Below are positions 8,457 through 17,866 of a DNA stretch of 64,000 nucleotides, in pieces. The stretch's first letter is position 1. Every line of letters begins with the position of its first letter. The DNA lies in the NCBI RefSeq assembly GCF_000261365.1, contig NZ_AJVC01000002.1:395581-459580 (forward strand). Direction: 5' to 3'. This stretch comes from Herbaspirillum sp. GW103 (lineage in GTDB: Bacteria > Pseudomonadota > Gammaproteobacteria > Burkholderiales > Burkholderiaceae_D). The translations under genes were made by a program, and so were the position numbers. The notes under the pieces are model-generated. The model searched no databases and was not told the DNA's origin. It saw only the letters and a list, made by a program, of their open reading frames with translations.

Positions 8457-9672
8457 GCTGTCGTTTCAATTTCGACGCCGCAGCCTGGTCAAGGCCATGG
8501 CCGCGCTGGCGCTCGGTGGCGTAGCCGGCGTGGTTGAGGCCGCGCCCGCGTCCTCCGCGTGTGCAGTCACGGACTGGCCGGCCTGGCAAGCCTGGGCCAG
8601 CGGCCACGTGCAGCCCGATGGGCGGGTCCTGCATTCCAGCCTGCTGCCCAATCACACCACCTCCGAAGGTCAGTCCTACAACCTGTTGCTGGCACTGATC
8701 GCCAACGATGCACAACGCTTCGAGCAGATCTGGAGCTGGACCCGCGACAACATGATGGGCGCCGATGCCGCCAACCGCCTGCCGGGCTGGCTGTGGGGGC
8801 AGGGCGCCGATGGCAGGTGGCAATTGCAGGATGCCAATTCGGCTTCCGATGCCGACCTGTGGATCGTCTACGCCCTGCTGGAAGGCGCACGCCTGTGGCA
8901 GCGCCCGACCTACCGCAGCGATGCCCGGCGCCTGCTCGACAGCATCGAAGCGCGCCTGGTGGTGGACCTGCCGGGCCTGGGCAAGATGGTGTTGCCGGGA
9001 CCGCAGGGCTTCAACCAGCACAACCAGGTCTGGACGCTCAATCCCAGCTATCTGCCGCTGCCGCTGCTGCGCCGACTGCACAAGGAGCGCCCCAAGGGGC
9101 CCTGGCAGCAGATCGCCAGCAATACCGTGCGCATGATCCAGGCCACCAGCCCCAAGGGCTTCGTGGCCGATTGGGTCGGCTACAAGATGACGGCGGTACA
9201 GGCCGGTCAGTTCATGGTCGATCCGGCCAAGGGCGAGCTGGGCAGCTATGACGCCATTCGCGTCTACCTGTGGGCCGGCATGACCTCGCCGCGCGACCCC
9301 GATGCCACCGCGCTGCTGGCCGCACTGGACGGCATGCGCCAACGCATCCTCGCCACCGGCGCTGCGCCCGAGAAGGTGGCCGTGACCACCGGCGTGGCCG
9401 AAGGCCAGGGGCCCTTCGGGTTTGGTGCGGCCCTGGTCCCCTACCTGCAGGCCAAGGGGGAAACCACCCTGGCCGCGCAATGGCAGGCGCGCGCCGCACA
9501 GCAACTGGAAAGCGGACTGGCGCAACCCAGCGCGCAACCTGAAATCCTTTACTACAACGTCATGCTGGGCCTGTTCGGAATCGGATGGGCCGAGAAGCGA
9601 TACCAGTTCCGCGATGACGGAACACTCAATCTGTCCTGGGAGAAGTCATGCGCACGCGCCGTACCACGCTAG
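8449..9672 (+). CDS. bcsZ: Endo-1,4-beta-glucanase of glycoside hydrolase family 8 (BcsZ)
   Basis: BcsZ is the periplasmic endoglucanase found in almost all proteobacterial cellulose operons and trims misassembled glucan. An N-terminal signal-like segment follows RRRSLVKAMAALALGG, with twin arginines that could allow Tat export. The GH8 general-acid region is visible as TTSEGQSY (Glu at about residue 73). The conserved SDADLWI block (Asp 134-136) also matches family 8. Its length of 407 residues is close to the family norm of about 370-400. The start codon lies inside the end of bcsB, and its own end overlaps the bcsC start by 25 bases. Confidence 0.93.
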   Translation: MPELSFQFRRRSLVKAMAALALGGVAGVVEAAPASSACAVTDWPAWQAWASGHVQPDGRVLHSSLLPNHTTSEGQSYNLLLALIANDAQRFEQIWSWTRDNMMGADAANRLPGWLWGQGADGRWQLQDANSASDADLWIVYALLEGARLWQRPTYRSDARRLLDSIEARLVVDLPGLGKMVLPGPQGFNQHNQVWTLNPSYLPLPLLRRLHKERPKGPWQQIASNTVRMIQATSPKGFVADWVGYKMTAVQAGQFMVDPAKGELGSYDAIRVYLWAGMTSPRDPDATALLAALDGMRQRILATGAAPEKVAVTTGVAEGQGPFGFGAALVPYLQAKGETTLAAQWQARAAQQLESGLAQPSAQPEILYYNVMLGLFGIGWAEKRYQFRDDGTLNLSWEKSCARAVPR

Positions 9673-12600
9673 CCATCGGAGTGCTGACCGCGCTGCTGGG
9701 GGCCCATGCCGCACCGGTCCTGGCCGAGTCCGCGGAGATCGAGGCCCAGTTGGTGGAGCAGGGCCAGTACTGGCAGGCGCGCAACAACAACCAGCGCGCC
9801 GCCGAGGTGTGGCAGAAGGTGCTGCAGCTGGACAAGTCCCAGGTCAATGCGCTGTACGGCATGGGTCTGATCGGCGTCAAGCAGAACCGACCACAGCAGG
9901 CCAACGACTATCTGGAACGCCTGCAGGCCCTCTCGCCCCAGCCCTGGCAGGCCCGCCAGCTGGCGCAGGACATCGCCCTGGCGCGCCCGGAAAACCAGGC
10001 CCTGCTGGCCGAAGCGCGGCGCCTGGTCGATGCCGGCGAGCGTGACCGCGCCACCGATACCTTCCGCAAGATGTTCAACGGCCTCATCCCTTCGGGGTCG
10101 GTGGGCCGCGAGTATTACAACAACCTGGCCTTCAACGATGCCAGCTGGCCGGAGGCACGCAAGGGCATGGAACGCCTGTTGCGCGAGACACCGGGCGACA
10201 GCATCCTGGCCCTGTTCTACGGCAAGCAGCTGGCGCGCCATGAAGACACCCGGGTGGAAGGCATCCGCGTACTTTCGCGCCTGACCAAGCAGGTGGACAT
10301 CGCCGGTGATGCCGATGAAAGCTGGCGTCTGGCACTGACCTGGCTGGGGCCGCCGACACCGGCGCAGGTGCCGCTGTTCGAGGACTTCCTCAAGGTGCAT
10401 CCGGACGACAAGGACATCCGCGATCTGCTGGCCAAGGGCCGGGCGCAGGTGGCCGCCGCGCAGACGCCCACGGTGCTCTCGCGCGGCTTGCAGGCGCTCG
10501 AGAAGGGGGATTTGCAGGAAGCCGAAAAAGCCTTCCAGGAGCGTCTTTCCACCCATCCCGATGAAGCCGATGCGCTCGGTGGCCTGGGCGTGGTGCGTCA
10601 GCAGCAGAACCGCCTGGCCGAGGCCGAACCGCTGCTCGCACGCGCCGTCGCCAGGGGCGGCAGCGGCTGGAAGAAGGCGCTGCAAAGTGTGCGCTACTGG
10701 TTGCTGATCCAGCGCGGCCGCGACTTGCAGGCACGCGGCCAGAGCGCCCAGGCGCAAGATGCACTGACCCAGGCCCTGCGCCTGGATCCGAACAATACCG
10801 ACGGCCTGGTGGCCATTGCCGACATCGAAGCCACGGCCGGCCGACTGGAGGCTGCCGCAGGCCATTATCGCCAGGTGCTGGCGGTGCAGCCGGCCCAGGT
10901 GGGCGCCATTCGCGGGCTGGTCAACGTGCTCTCGCAAAGCGGCCGTGCCGACGAAGCGCTGCGCCTGCTCGACAAGCTCACCCCGCAGCAGCAGGCCGAG
11001 TTCGGCGACCAGGGCCGCCTGCGCGCCCTGCGCGCCACTCAGCAGGCCAACCTGGCCGAACAGCGCGGAGACCTCAATGCCGCCCTGGAGGCCATGCGCG
11101 AAGCCGTACGCAACGACCCCGACAATGTCTGGACCACCTTCGATCTGGCGCGCCTGTATGTCAAGTCCGGTCAGTCGCGCCAGGCACGCGTGACCATCGA
11201 CGACTTCACCCGCGCGCATCGCGACAACGTCGATGCGCTCTACGCCAGTGCCTTGCTCTCGGTGGAGATGGCGCAGTGGCAAGATGCGCAGGACACGCTG
11301 AGGCGCATCCCCGAGGCCCGTCGCACCGCCGCCATGACCGAGCTGATGCGCCAGGTCACGCTGACCATCCAGGTCGGCCATGCCACCGAGCTGGTCAAGA
11401 CCGGTCAGCGTCAGGAAGCCCTGGCCCTGCTGGACCGCGTGCAGCCCGATGCAGCCGGCAATGCCGAACGTACCGGCACGCTGGCCTCGGCCTATGTCGA
11501 TGCCGGTGACACCCCGCGCGCGCTGGCGCTGATGCAGCCGCTCATCGCGCCGCCGGCCACGCCGACCATCGGCACCCGCCTGCAATACGCCTCGGTTCTG
11601 CTCAAGGCCGGTGAGGATGCCCAGGTCTACGGCGTACTGACGGCCTTGCAGAACCAGAACATGGAGGTGGCCACCCGCAAGCAATACGACGACCTGCGCT
11701 TCCTGTACCGTGTGCGCCAGGCCGAACGCCTGCGCGAGGGCGGCGACCTGGCCGCAGCCTACGACACGCTGGCCCCGGCCCTCTCGCAGCGCCCCAGCGA
11801 TGTCGGTGCCGTCTCGGCGCTGGCCCGCATGTTCAATGCCGCCGGCGACAACGCCCGTGCCCTGGCGCTCTACAAGCCGCTGGCCGCGCGCAATCCGCGC
11901 GACGTCAATGTCTTGCTGGGCGCGGCGGACACAGCCATGCAGGCGCGCGAGAACGACTATGCGATCAGTCTGCTGGAGCAGGTCGGCAAGCTCGACAGCA
12001 CCGACCCCGCCACGCTGACCGAAGCCGCGCGCATCTATCGGGCGCTGGGCAAGGTCGGTGAAGCTACGGCGCTGTTGCGCCGGGCGGTGGCCATCGAAAA
12101 CGGCGCGCGCCAGCGCACCCTGGCCGCGCGCGGCAATGGCTTCGACCCGGCTGTCAATCCCTTCCGTACCCGACGTACTCTGCCGGGCAACGAGAACGTG
12201 GCTGCCATTCCGCCGCCGGCGGAAACCCTGCTGCGCCCGGCCATGATGGCGGCCGCAGCACCGGCTGCCAGCGATGTACTGCCCACTCCCGCAGCGGCGC
12301 GTGCCAGCACGTCCACGGCAGCGCCGGCGGTGGCCTATGGCCAGACGCTCGGTCCCGTGTTCAGCAATGCAGCACCGGCCCAGATGGCCCAGACCACCCA
12401 GCCTGCCGCGATGCGCGGCTACGCACAGCCGCCGGTGCAAGCCGCGGCCACTGGCACCGCCTTGCCCGGCGCGGCCAGTGCAGCCCAGCGCGCTTTGCTG
12501 GCGTTGCAGGGGCAGGGCGACCAGCCCGCTGACAACCTGAGCCCGGCACAGCGTGCACTCAACGACATCCTGCAGGCCCGCAGTCCCTACGTCACGCAAG

Positions 12601-13688
12601 GCGTGGTGGTGCGCGGCAATGCCAGCGAATCCGGTCTGAGCCGCATCAACGACATCGAAGCCCCGCTGGAAGCCAACATGCCCGTCGGTAACGGCCGCGT
12701 GGCCGTGCGCGTGACCCCGGTCTCGCTGGATGCCGGCGCCATGACCGATGAGGCGGCCAGCCGCTTTGGCGGCGGCGGCTCCAGTGCTACCGGAGTGGGC
12801 AAGCAGAGCGCCAGCGGGGTAGGCGTGGCGGTGGCCTATGAGCGTCCCGACGATGGCATCAAGGCCGACATCGGCACCACGCCCAGCGGTTTCAAGTATT
12901 CCAACGTGGTCGGTGGCGTCAGTGTGGAGCAGCCGCTGGGCGGCAGCAGCACCAACCGTTTCGGCGTGACGGTCTCGCGGCGTGCCGTCAACGACAGCAT
13001 CACGTCCTTTGCCGGCAGCACCGATACGCGCGTGGGCCGCTCCTGGGGCGGCGTGACCGCCAACGGCGGACGTGCCGAGATGAGTTCGGACGATGCCCGC
13101 ACCGGCGTCTACGCCTATGGCGCCCTGCACAGCCTGCAGGGCCACAACGTGGAATCGAACACGCGCGTGGAACTGGGCGGCGGCGCCTACCAGTACCTGA
13201 CCAACGGCAACGACGAGAAGATGACGGCAGGCGTCTCGGCCACCCTTATCAGCTACGCCAACAACCAGAACTTCTACACCTATGGTCACGGCGGTTACTT
13301 CAGTCCGCAAGCCTACCTGGGACTGGGCGTGCCGGTGACCTGGGCCAAGCGCACCGACCGCTTCAGCTTCCAGCTCAAGGGCTCGGCTGGGGTGCAGTAC
13401 TTCCGCCAGGATGGTGCCGATTACTTCCCCACCGATGCCGCCCTGCAAGCGGCCAGCGGCAAGAGCTACGCCCAGCAGACCAAGACCGGCATCGGCTACA
13501 GCCTGGAAGGCAGCGGCGAATACCGCTTCGCGCCGCGCCTGTTCGTGGGCGGCACGCTGCGTCTGAACAATTCGAGCGACTTCCGCGAACTCAATGTCGC
13601 CATGTACCTGCGTTATACCCTGGAGGACATGCAGGGCAGTTTCCTGACCTTGCCGGTCAGCCCGTATCGTTCGCCGTATTCCAACTGA
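9648..13688 (+). CDS. bcsC: Cellulose synthesis outer-membrane protein BcsC (TPR scaffold plus beta-barrel)
   Basis: BcsC carries cellulose across the periplasm and outer membrane. The 1346-residue protein has a signal peptide (LAIGVLTALLGAHAAPVLA) and a long alpha-helical region of tetratricopeptide repeats from about residue 30 to 830. A low-complexity Ala/Pro linker (about 870-970) leads to the C-terminal BcsC beta-barrel domain, seen in SPYVTQGVVVRGNASESGLS and later aromatic-rich strands. It ends in a polar strand region typical of outer-membrane barrels. It overlaps the 3' end of bcsZ and is 33 bp from the next gene, so it is the last core bcs gene before the acetylation genes. Confidence 0.94.
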   Translation: MRTRRTTLAIGVLTALLGAHAAPVLAESAEIEAQLVEQGQYWQARNNNQRAAEVWQKVLQLDKSQVNALYGMGLIGVKQNRPQQANDYLERLQALSPQPWQARQLAQDIALARPENQALLAEARRLVDAGERDRATDTFRKMFNGLIPSGSVGREYYNNLAFNDASWPEARKGMERLLRETPGDSILALFYGKQLARHEDTRVEGIRVLSRLTKQVDIAGDADESWRLALTWLGPPTPAQVPLFEDFLKVHPDDKDIRDLLAKGRAQVAAAQTPTVLSRGLQALEKGDLQEAEKAFQERLSTHPDEADALGGLGVVRQQQNRLAEAEPLLARAVARGGSGWKKALQSVRYWLLIQRGRDLQARGQSAQAQDALTQALRLDPNNTDGLVAIADIEATAGRLEAAAGHYRQVLAVQPAQVGAIRGLVNVLSQSGRADEALRLLDKLTPQQQAEFGDQGRLRALRATQQANLAEQRGDLNAALEAMREAVRNDPDNVWTTFDLARLYVKSGQSRQARVTIDDFTRAHRDNVDALYASALLSVEMAQWQDAQDTLRRIPEARRTAAMTELMRQVTLTIQVGHATELVKTGQRQEALALLDRVQPDAAGNAERTGTLASAYVDAGDTPRALALMQPLIAPPATPTIGTRLQYASVLLKAGEDAQVYGVLTALQNQNMEVATRKQYDDLRFLYRVRQAERLREGGDLAAAYDTLAPALSQRPSDVGAVSALARMFNAAGDNARALALYKPLAARNPRDVNVLLGAADTAMQARENDYAISLLEQVGKLDSTDPATLTEAARIYRALGKVGEATALLRRAVAIENGARQRTLAARGNGFDPAVNPFRTRRTLPGNENVAAIPPPAETLLRPAMMAAAAPAASDVLPTPAAARASTSTAAPAVAYGQTLGPVFSNAAPAQMAQTTQPAAMRGYAQPPVQAAATGTALPGAASAAQRALLALQGQGDQPADNLSPAQRALNDILQARSPYVTQGVVVRGNASESGLSRINDIEAPLEANMPVGNGRVAVRVTPVSLDAGAMTDEAASRFGGGGSSATGVGKQSASGVGVAVAYERPDDGIKADIGTTPSGFKYSNVVGGVSVEQPLGGSSTNRFGVTVSRRAVNDSITSFAGSTDTRVGRSWGGVTANGGRAEMSSDDARTGVYAYGALHSLQGHNVESNTRVELGGGAYQYLTNGNDEKMTAGVSATLISYANNQNFYTYGHGGYFSPQAYLGLGVPVTWAKRTDRFSFQLKGSAGVQYFRQDGADYFPTDAALQAASGKSYAQQTKTGIGYSLEGSGEYRFAPRLFVGGTLRLNNSSDFRELNVAMYLRYTLEDMQGSFLTLPVSPYRSPYSN

Positions 13689-13721
13689 TTTGACTGAACA
13701 CTTTTTGATAGAGAGATCGCC

Positions 13722-14393
13722 ATGGCAGCTGCATCCATCCTCGCTGGTCTGAGTATCCTGGTCCTGGGCGAAAGCCACATGAGCCTGGCCGACCACCTCA
13801 CCGAACCCCTCAACGCCAAGCTGGTCCAGATGGGCGCCAAGGTCCATTCCATCGGCGCCTGCGGCGCCAGCGCCGGCGACTGGCTGACCACCAAGAAGGT
13901 CGATTGCGGCGCCGAGCAGATCGACAACGGCAAGATCCAGATCAAGGGGCGCGATGCCACCACCACGCCCATCACCGAGCTCATCGCCAAGGACAAGCCG
14001 GACCTGGTCGTGCTGGTCATCGGCGACACCATGGCCTCCTACGACAAGCCCGACTTCCCCAAGGCCTGGGCCTGGCAAAGCGTGACCAGCCTGACCAAGG
14101 CCATCGCCGCCACCGGCACCAAGTGCGCCTGGGTCGGCCCGGCCTGGGGCAAGGCCGGCGGCATGTACCACAAGAACGATGCGCGTACCGAACTGATGTC
14201 GCGCTTCCTGGCGGCCAACGTGGCGCCCTGCACCTACATCGATTCGCTGACCATGTCCAAGCCCGGCCAGTGGATCACCACCGATGGCCAGCACTTCACC
14301 GTGGCCGGCTACAAGTCCTGGGGCGCAGCCATCGGCGATGCGCTGGGCAAGCTGCCGGCCGCTGCCGTGAGTGCCAAGGGCGGCAAGAAATGA
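13722..14393 (+). CDS. SGNH-hydrolase-like protein of the cellulose acetylation group (WssF-like)
   Basis: A 223-residue protein with SGNH/GDSL features: a block I-like LVLGESHMS near the N-terminus, a VLVIGDT strand, and a C-terminal TTDGQHF holding the Asp-x-x-His pair of the catalytic triad. Position suggests the wssF slot of the Pseudomonas fluorescens wss operon, whose product is thought to help deliver acetyl groups to cellulose. The N-terminus is only mildly hydrophobic, so export is uncertain. The start has an AGAGAG site upstream. The stop overlaps the following AlgF-like gene (ATGA). The SGNH assignment is fairly firm; the WssF label rests mainly on gene order. Confidence 0.65.
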   Translation: MAAASILAGLSILVLGESHMSLADHLTEPLNAKLVQMGAKVHSIGACGASAGDWLTTKKVDCGAEQIDNGKIQIKGRDATTTPITELIAKDKPDLVVLVIGDTMASYDKPDFPKAWAWQSVTSLTKAIAATGTKCAWVGPAWGKAGGMYHKNDARTELMSRFLAANVAPCTYIDSLTMSKPGQWITTDGQHFTVAGYKSWGAAIGDALGKLPAAAVSAKGGKK

Positions 14394-15058
14394 GCGCGCT
14401 GCGCGTACTGGCGGCCAGCATCGCCCTGCTGGGCTGCGGCGTAGCGATGGCAGCCGATATTCCCTTGTATCCGACCGGCCCGGCCGAGGATGCCGCCTTC
14501 ATCCGCTTCATCAACGCCACCAGCGAGCCGCTGCAAGTGGTGGCCCGCAAGGGCCAGCCGCCCTTGAAGCTGGAGGCCGCCAAGCCGGTCTCGTCGTTCT
14601 TCCCGGTGCAGGCCAAGTCCACCATCAAGGGCACGCTCACCGTCGGTGCCAGGAGCCTCGAGCTGGGCGTGCAAGCCAAGCCGGGCGAGTTCGCCACCGT
14701 GGTGGTGCTGCCTGACGCCAAGGGCATCCGCCAGGTGACGGTCCAGGACAATCCGGATGACTTCAATGGCCTCAAGGCCTCGCTGGCCTTCTTCAACCTG
14801 GACGCCTCCTGCAGCGGTGCCGCATTGCGTCCGGCTGGCCGTACTGCCGACCTGTTCAAGGGCGTGGCGCAAGGCAGCCTGCAGCGGCGCTCCATCAATC
14901 CGGTCAAGCTCGCGGTGCAACTGGTCTGCGGCGGCAGCAACACCGGTCCTGCCCTGGATCTGGGCGAGCTCAAGGCGGGCGAGCGCTACAGCGTGCTGCT
15001 GCTGCCCTCGGCCAGTGGTCCGCGATTGCTGGCGACCACCGACAAGCTGGCCAATTGA
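14390..15058 (+). CDS. AlgF-like periplasmic cellulose acetylation protein (WssG-like)
   Basis: A 222-residue exported protein with a clear signal peptide (LRVLAASIALLGCGVAMAAD). The mature part is rich in beta-strand-like segments (AFIRFINATSEPLQVVARKG, later YSVLLLPS). This fits the AlgF family of alginate O-acetylation proteins, called WssG in cellulose operons. AlgF-type proteins act with an AlgI-like membrane acyltransferase and an AlgJ-like periplasmic protein, both of which follow here. The ATG at 14390 overlaps the stop of the previous gene and is preferred over an upstream in-frame extension because the signal peptide starts exactly there. Confidence 0.75.
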   Translation: MSALRVLAASIALLGCGVAMAADIPLYPTGPAEDAAFIRFINATSEPLQVVARKGQPPLKLEAAKPVSSFFPVQAKSTIKGTLTVGARSLELGVQAKPGEFATVVVLPDAKGIRQVTVQDNPDDFNGLKASLAFFNLDASCSGAALRPAGRTADLFKGVAQGSLQRRSINPVKLAVQLVCGGSNTGPALDLGELKAGERYSVLLLPSASGPRLLATTDKLAN

Positions 15059-15088
15059 GTGACTCATCGACGTTGACTGCGCCACGCC

Positions 15089-16507
15089 ATGGTCTTTGCC
15101 TCGCTTGAATTCCTCACGCTGTTCCTGCCGCTGTTCCTGCTGGTCTATGCACTGGCGCCGCAGCGCGCGCGCAATGGCGTGCTGCTGGCGGGCAGCTGGC
15201 TGTTCTACGGCTGGCTGAGCCCGCTGTTCCTGTCGCTGCACGTGGTGCTGACCATCGTGGCCTGGGTCGGCGGGCTGTTGGTCGATCGGGCCCGGGAGCA
15301 GGGCGGCCAGCGCCGTCCCGTGCTGCTGATCGCTCTGGTGGTCTTCAATACGGCCGTGCTGGTCTGGTACAAGTACGCCAACATCGTCGCCGCCACCCTG
15401 AGCGAGGTGATGCAGCATTACGGTGCCCTGCCGCTGGCCTGGCAGAAGGTGGCGCTGCCGGCCGGACTGTCCTTCATCGTGCTGCAGGCCATCTCCTACC
15501 TGGTGGACGTGCAGCGCCGCACGGTGGCGGTGGAGCGCAGCTTCATCAATTACGCCACCTACATTTCCATGTTCGGGCACTCCATTGCCGGACCCATCAT
15601 CCGTTATGACTGGGTACAGCGCGAGTTGCGCCAGCGCTGGTTCAACCGGGAGAATTTCTCCCTGGGTGCGCGCCGCTTCATGGTCGGCATGGCCATGAAG
15701 GTGCTGGTGGCCGATACCCTCTCGCCGCTGGTCGATGCCGCCTTCCACCTGGAACATCCGGCGCTGGTGGATGCCTGGATCGGCTGCCTGGCGTATTCGA
15801 TGCAGCTGTTCTTCGATTTCTCCGGTTACAGCGCCATGGCCATCGGCCTGGGCCTGATGCTGGGCTTCCACTTTCCCGAGAACTTCAACCATCCTTATCT
15901 GGCCGGCAGCATCCAGGATTTCTGGCGGCGCTGGCACATCTCGCTCTCCAGCTGGTTGCGCGATTATCTCTACATCGGCCTGGGCGGCAACCGCCACGGG
16001 GTCTGGAAGACCTATCGCAACCTGTTCCTGACCATGGCCATCGCCGGACTCTGGCACGGCGGCGACAGCTGGAACTACCTGCTGTGGGGCTCGGCCCACG
16101 GTGTGGCGCTGTGCATCGATCGCGCCTGGTCGCGCTCGTCGCTGCCGGCCATCCCCTCCTGGCTGGGCCATGTGCTCACGCTGCTGTTCGTGTGCCTGGC
16201 CTGGACCCTGTTCCGCGCCCCCGATTTCGACACCGCCCTGGCCATGTATGCGGGCCAGTTCGGCCTGCATGGACATGGCCTGAGCGATGCGCTGGCCGTG
16301 ATGCTGCGTCCGGTACAGGCGCTGGCTGTACTGCTGGGCCTGTTCTGGATTGTGGCACCGCTGTGGCAGTCGGCGCTGGAGGCACGCTGGGGCAGGCGCG
16401 CGCTCTATCTCTGGTTCGTGCAGCTGTGGCCGATTGCGGCCTTCCTGCTCTCCTTCGCACTGATCGCCAGCCGCGAGACCGTTCCTTTCCTTTATTTCCA
16501 GTTCTGA
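15089..16507 (+). CDS. wssH: Membrane-bound O-acyltransferase, AlgI/WssH-like (cellulose acetylation)
   Basis: A 472-residue polytopic membrane protein of the MBOAT family. Family hallmarks are DFWRRWHISLSSWLRDYLYI and AGLWHGG, the latter holding the conserved active-site histidine. AlgI-type proteins move an acetyl group from a cytoplasmic donor across the inner membrane for attachment to an exported polysaccharide. Placement directly after bcsC and an AlgF-like gene makes cellulose, not alginate, the likely acceptor; no alginate synthesis genes are visible. It lies 30 bp after the AlgF-like gene and 7 bp before the AlgJ-like gene. Confidence 0.88.
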   Translation: MVFASLEFLTLFLPLFLLVYALAPQRARNGVLLAGSWLFYGWLSPLFLSLHVVLTIVAWVGGLLVDRAREQGGQRRPVLLIALVVFNTAVLVWYKYANIVAATLSEVMQHYGALPLAWQKVALPAGLSFIVLQAISYLVDVQRRTVAVERSFINYATYISMFGHSIAGPIIRYDWVQRELRQRWFNRENFSLGARRFMVGMAMKVLVADTLSPLVDAAFHLEHPALVDAWIGCLAYSMQLFFDFSGYSAMAIGLGLMLGFHFPENFNHPYLAGSIQDFWRRWHISLSSWLRDYLYIGLGGNRHGVWKTYRNLFLTMAIAGLWHGGDSWNYLLWGSAHGVALCIDRAWSRSSLPAIPSWLGHVLTLLFVCLAWTLFRAPDFDTALAMYAGQFGLHGHGLSDALAVMLRPVQALAVLLGLFWIVAPLWQSALEARWGRRALYLWFVQLWPIAAFLLSFALIASRETVPFLYFQF

Positions 16508-16514
16508 GTCCACG

Positions 16515-17702
16515 ATGAGCACGCCTCCCGTTTCCGCTGCGCATACGCCCCCTGAGCCCAGCGCCATGGCGCGCCGGGCCAGCCGCTGGGCCGGTAGCGC
16601 GCTGGCCGCCGTGCTGTGTGCCGGATTGCTCTCCTGCGGCTGGCTGGTGTATGCCGGCAAGATCGACTGGCTGCCCGCCCGCTGGACGCGCGAGGATGCC
16701 TTGCACGGCGAGCTCACGCATCTGCTGGCCAAGCAGCTCTCCAATGCCTGGCTGCCTGACCAGGCCGCCAGACTGGAACGTGCCGGCAGCTGGTTGCTGC
16801 TGGGCGATACCGGCCCGCGCGTGCGGGTGGGCTGTCCCGGCTGGCTGTTCCTGGCCGAAGAATTGCAGGTCAATCACCACGCCCAGGCCAATGCCCAGGC
16901 CAAGCGCGCCGCCGTGCTGGCGATCCGCCAGGCGCTGGCGCGTCGTGGCATCGGGCTGCTGGTGGCAGTGGTGCCGGACAAGAGTCGCATTGCCGCCAAT
17001 GCCTTGTGTGGCCTGACGCGCCCCCCCGAATTGAATACCCGCGCAGCGCTCTGGGTGGCCAGTCTGCAGCAGGCCGGCGTGAACGCCATCGATCTGGCCG
17101 CCACGCTGGCGCCGCTGGGAACGGCGGCCTATCTGCATACCGATACCCACTGGAACGAGGCTGGTGCCCGCGCGGCGGCCCAGGTGATTGCCGCGCGCAT
17201 CGTCGCATCCGGTTTCCATGCCACGCCCGAGCAAGCCTACTCCGCCCAGCCCGGCCCCATGGCGCGTCGTCCCGGTGACCTGGTGCATCTGGCCGGTCTG
17301 GACTGGCTGCCGCTGCGCTGGCAACCGACTCCGGAAAGCGTGGCCGCCACGGTCTTCACGGAAGTGCCCGGTGCAGGGGCCGGGCAGGGCGCTGCCACCA
17401 AGGGCGGCGATGATCTCGACGACCTGTTGGGCGACAGCCAACTGCCCAACGTGGCCTTGATCGGCACCTCCTTCTCGCGCAATTCCAACTTCCTGGGCTT
17501 CCTGCAGCAAGCCCTGGGCGCGAAGATCGGCAGCTTCGCCAGGGATGGCGGCAAGTTCTCCGGCAGCGCCCGCGAGTACTTCGCCAACCCGGCCTTTACC
17601 CAGACCCCGCCCAAGCTGGTGCTATGGGAAATCCCCGAGCGTGACCTGCAGACGCCCTATGAGCCCATCACCCTGGCACCTGGTCCCGTGAGCCAGCATT
17701 AA
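16515..17702 (+). CDS. wssI: AlgJ/AlgX-like periplasmic acetyltransferase (WssI-like)
   Basis: A 395-residue protein with one N-terminal membrane segment (ALAAVLCAGLLSCGWLVYAG) acting as signal anchor, then an SGNH-type ALGX/AlgJ domain. The catalytic Asp-x-His pair is in LHTDTHWNEAGA and the nucleophile serine in LIGTSFSRNSNF. This group transfers acetyl from the AlgI-like transporter to the polysaccharide in the periplasm. It closes the cellulose gene block. A 164-bp gap with AT-rich repeats follows before the next operon. Confidence 0.85.
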   Translation: MSTPPVSAAHTPPEPSAMARRASRWAGSALAAVLCAGLLSCGWLVYAGKIDWLPARWTREDALHGELTHLLAKQLSNAWLPDQAARLERAGSWLLLGDTGPRVRVGCPGWLFLAEELQVNHHAQANAQAKRAAVLAIRQALARRGIGLLVAVVPDKSRIAANALCGLTRPPELNTRAALWVASLQQAGVNAIDLAATLAPLGTAAYLHTDTHWNEAGARAAAQVIAARIVASGFHATPEQAYSAQPGPMARRPGDLVHLAGLDWLPLRWQPTPESVAATVFTEVPGAGAGQGAATKGGDDLDDLLGDSQLPNVALIGTSFSRNSNFLGFLQQALGAKIGSFARDGGKFSGSAREYFANPAFTQTPPKLVLWEIPERDLQTPYEPITLAPGPVSQH

Positions 17703-17728
17703 GCCTGGCTGAATGCTGTCACTACGGG

Positions 17729-17747
17729 CATTAATGTTGCATTAATG
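17729..17747. promoter_or_regulatory. Two palindromic octamers, possible operator of the jetABCD operon
   Basis: The self-complementary octamer CATTAATG occurs at 17729-17736 and again at 17740-17747, spaced 11 bp centre to centre (one helical turn). It sits in an AT-rich island in otherwise GC-rich DNA, about 120-140 bp upstream of jetA. Two half-site dimers on one face of the helix are typical of a repressor operator, but no cognate regulator is seen here. Confidence 0.45.
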
Positions 17748-17866
17748 TAATAAATCATTTCCTTTCCGCTGCATTTTCCGTTGCCCCATCGTCCGCTTTG
17801 CTGGAGGCTGTCCCGCGGGCCTGCTAAACTTGCCGGTCCGCCCACTGACCGGGCCAGGACCCAGGC

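Noticed and set aside
9669..14294. Very long open frame on the minus strand opposite bcsC
   Set aside because: It is an antisense shadow caused by high GC at third codon positions of bcsC; bcsC has clear domains and coupling to neighbours.
14390..17702. Alginate acetylation genes
   Set aside because: No alginate polymerase or epimerase is present; direct linkage to bcsC indicates cellulose.
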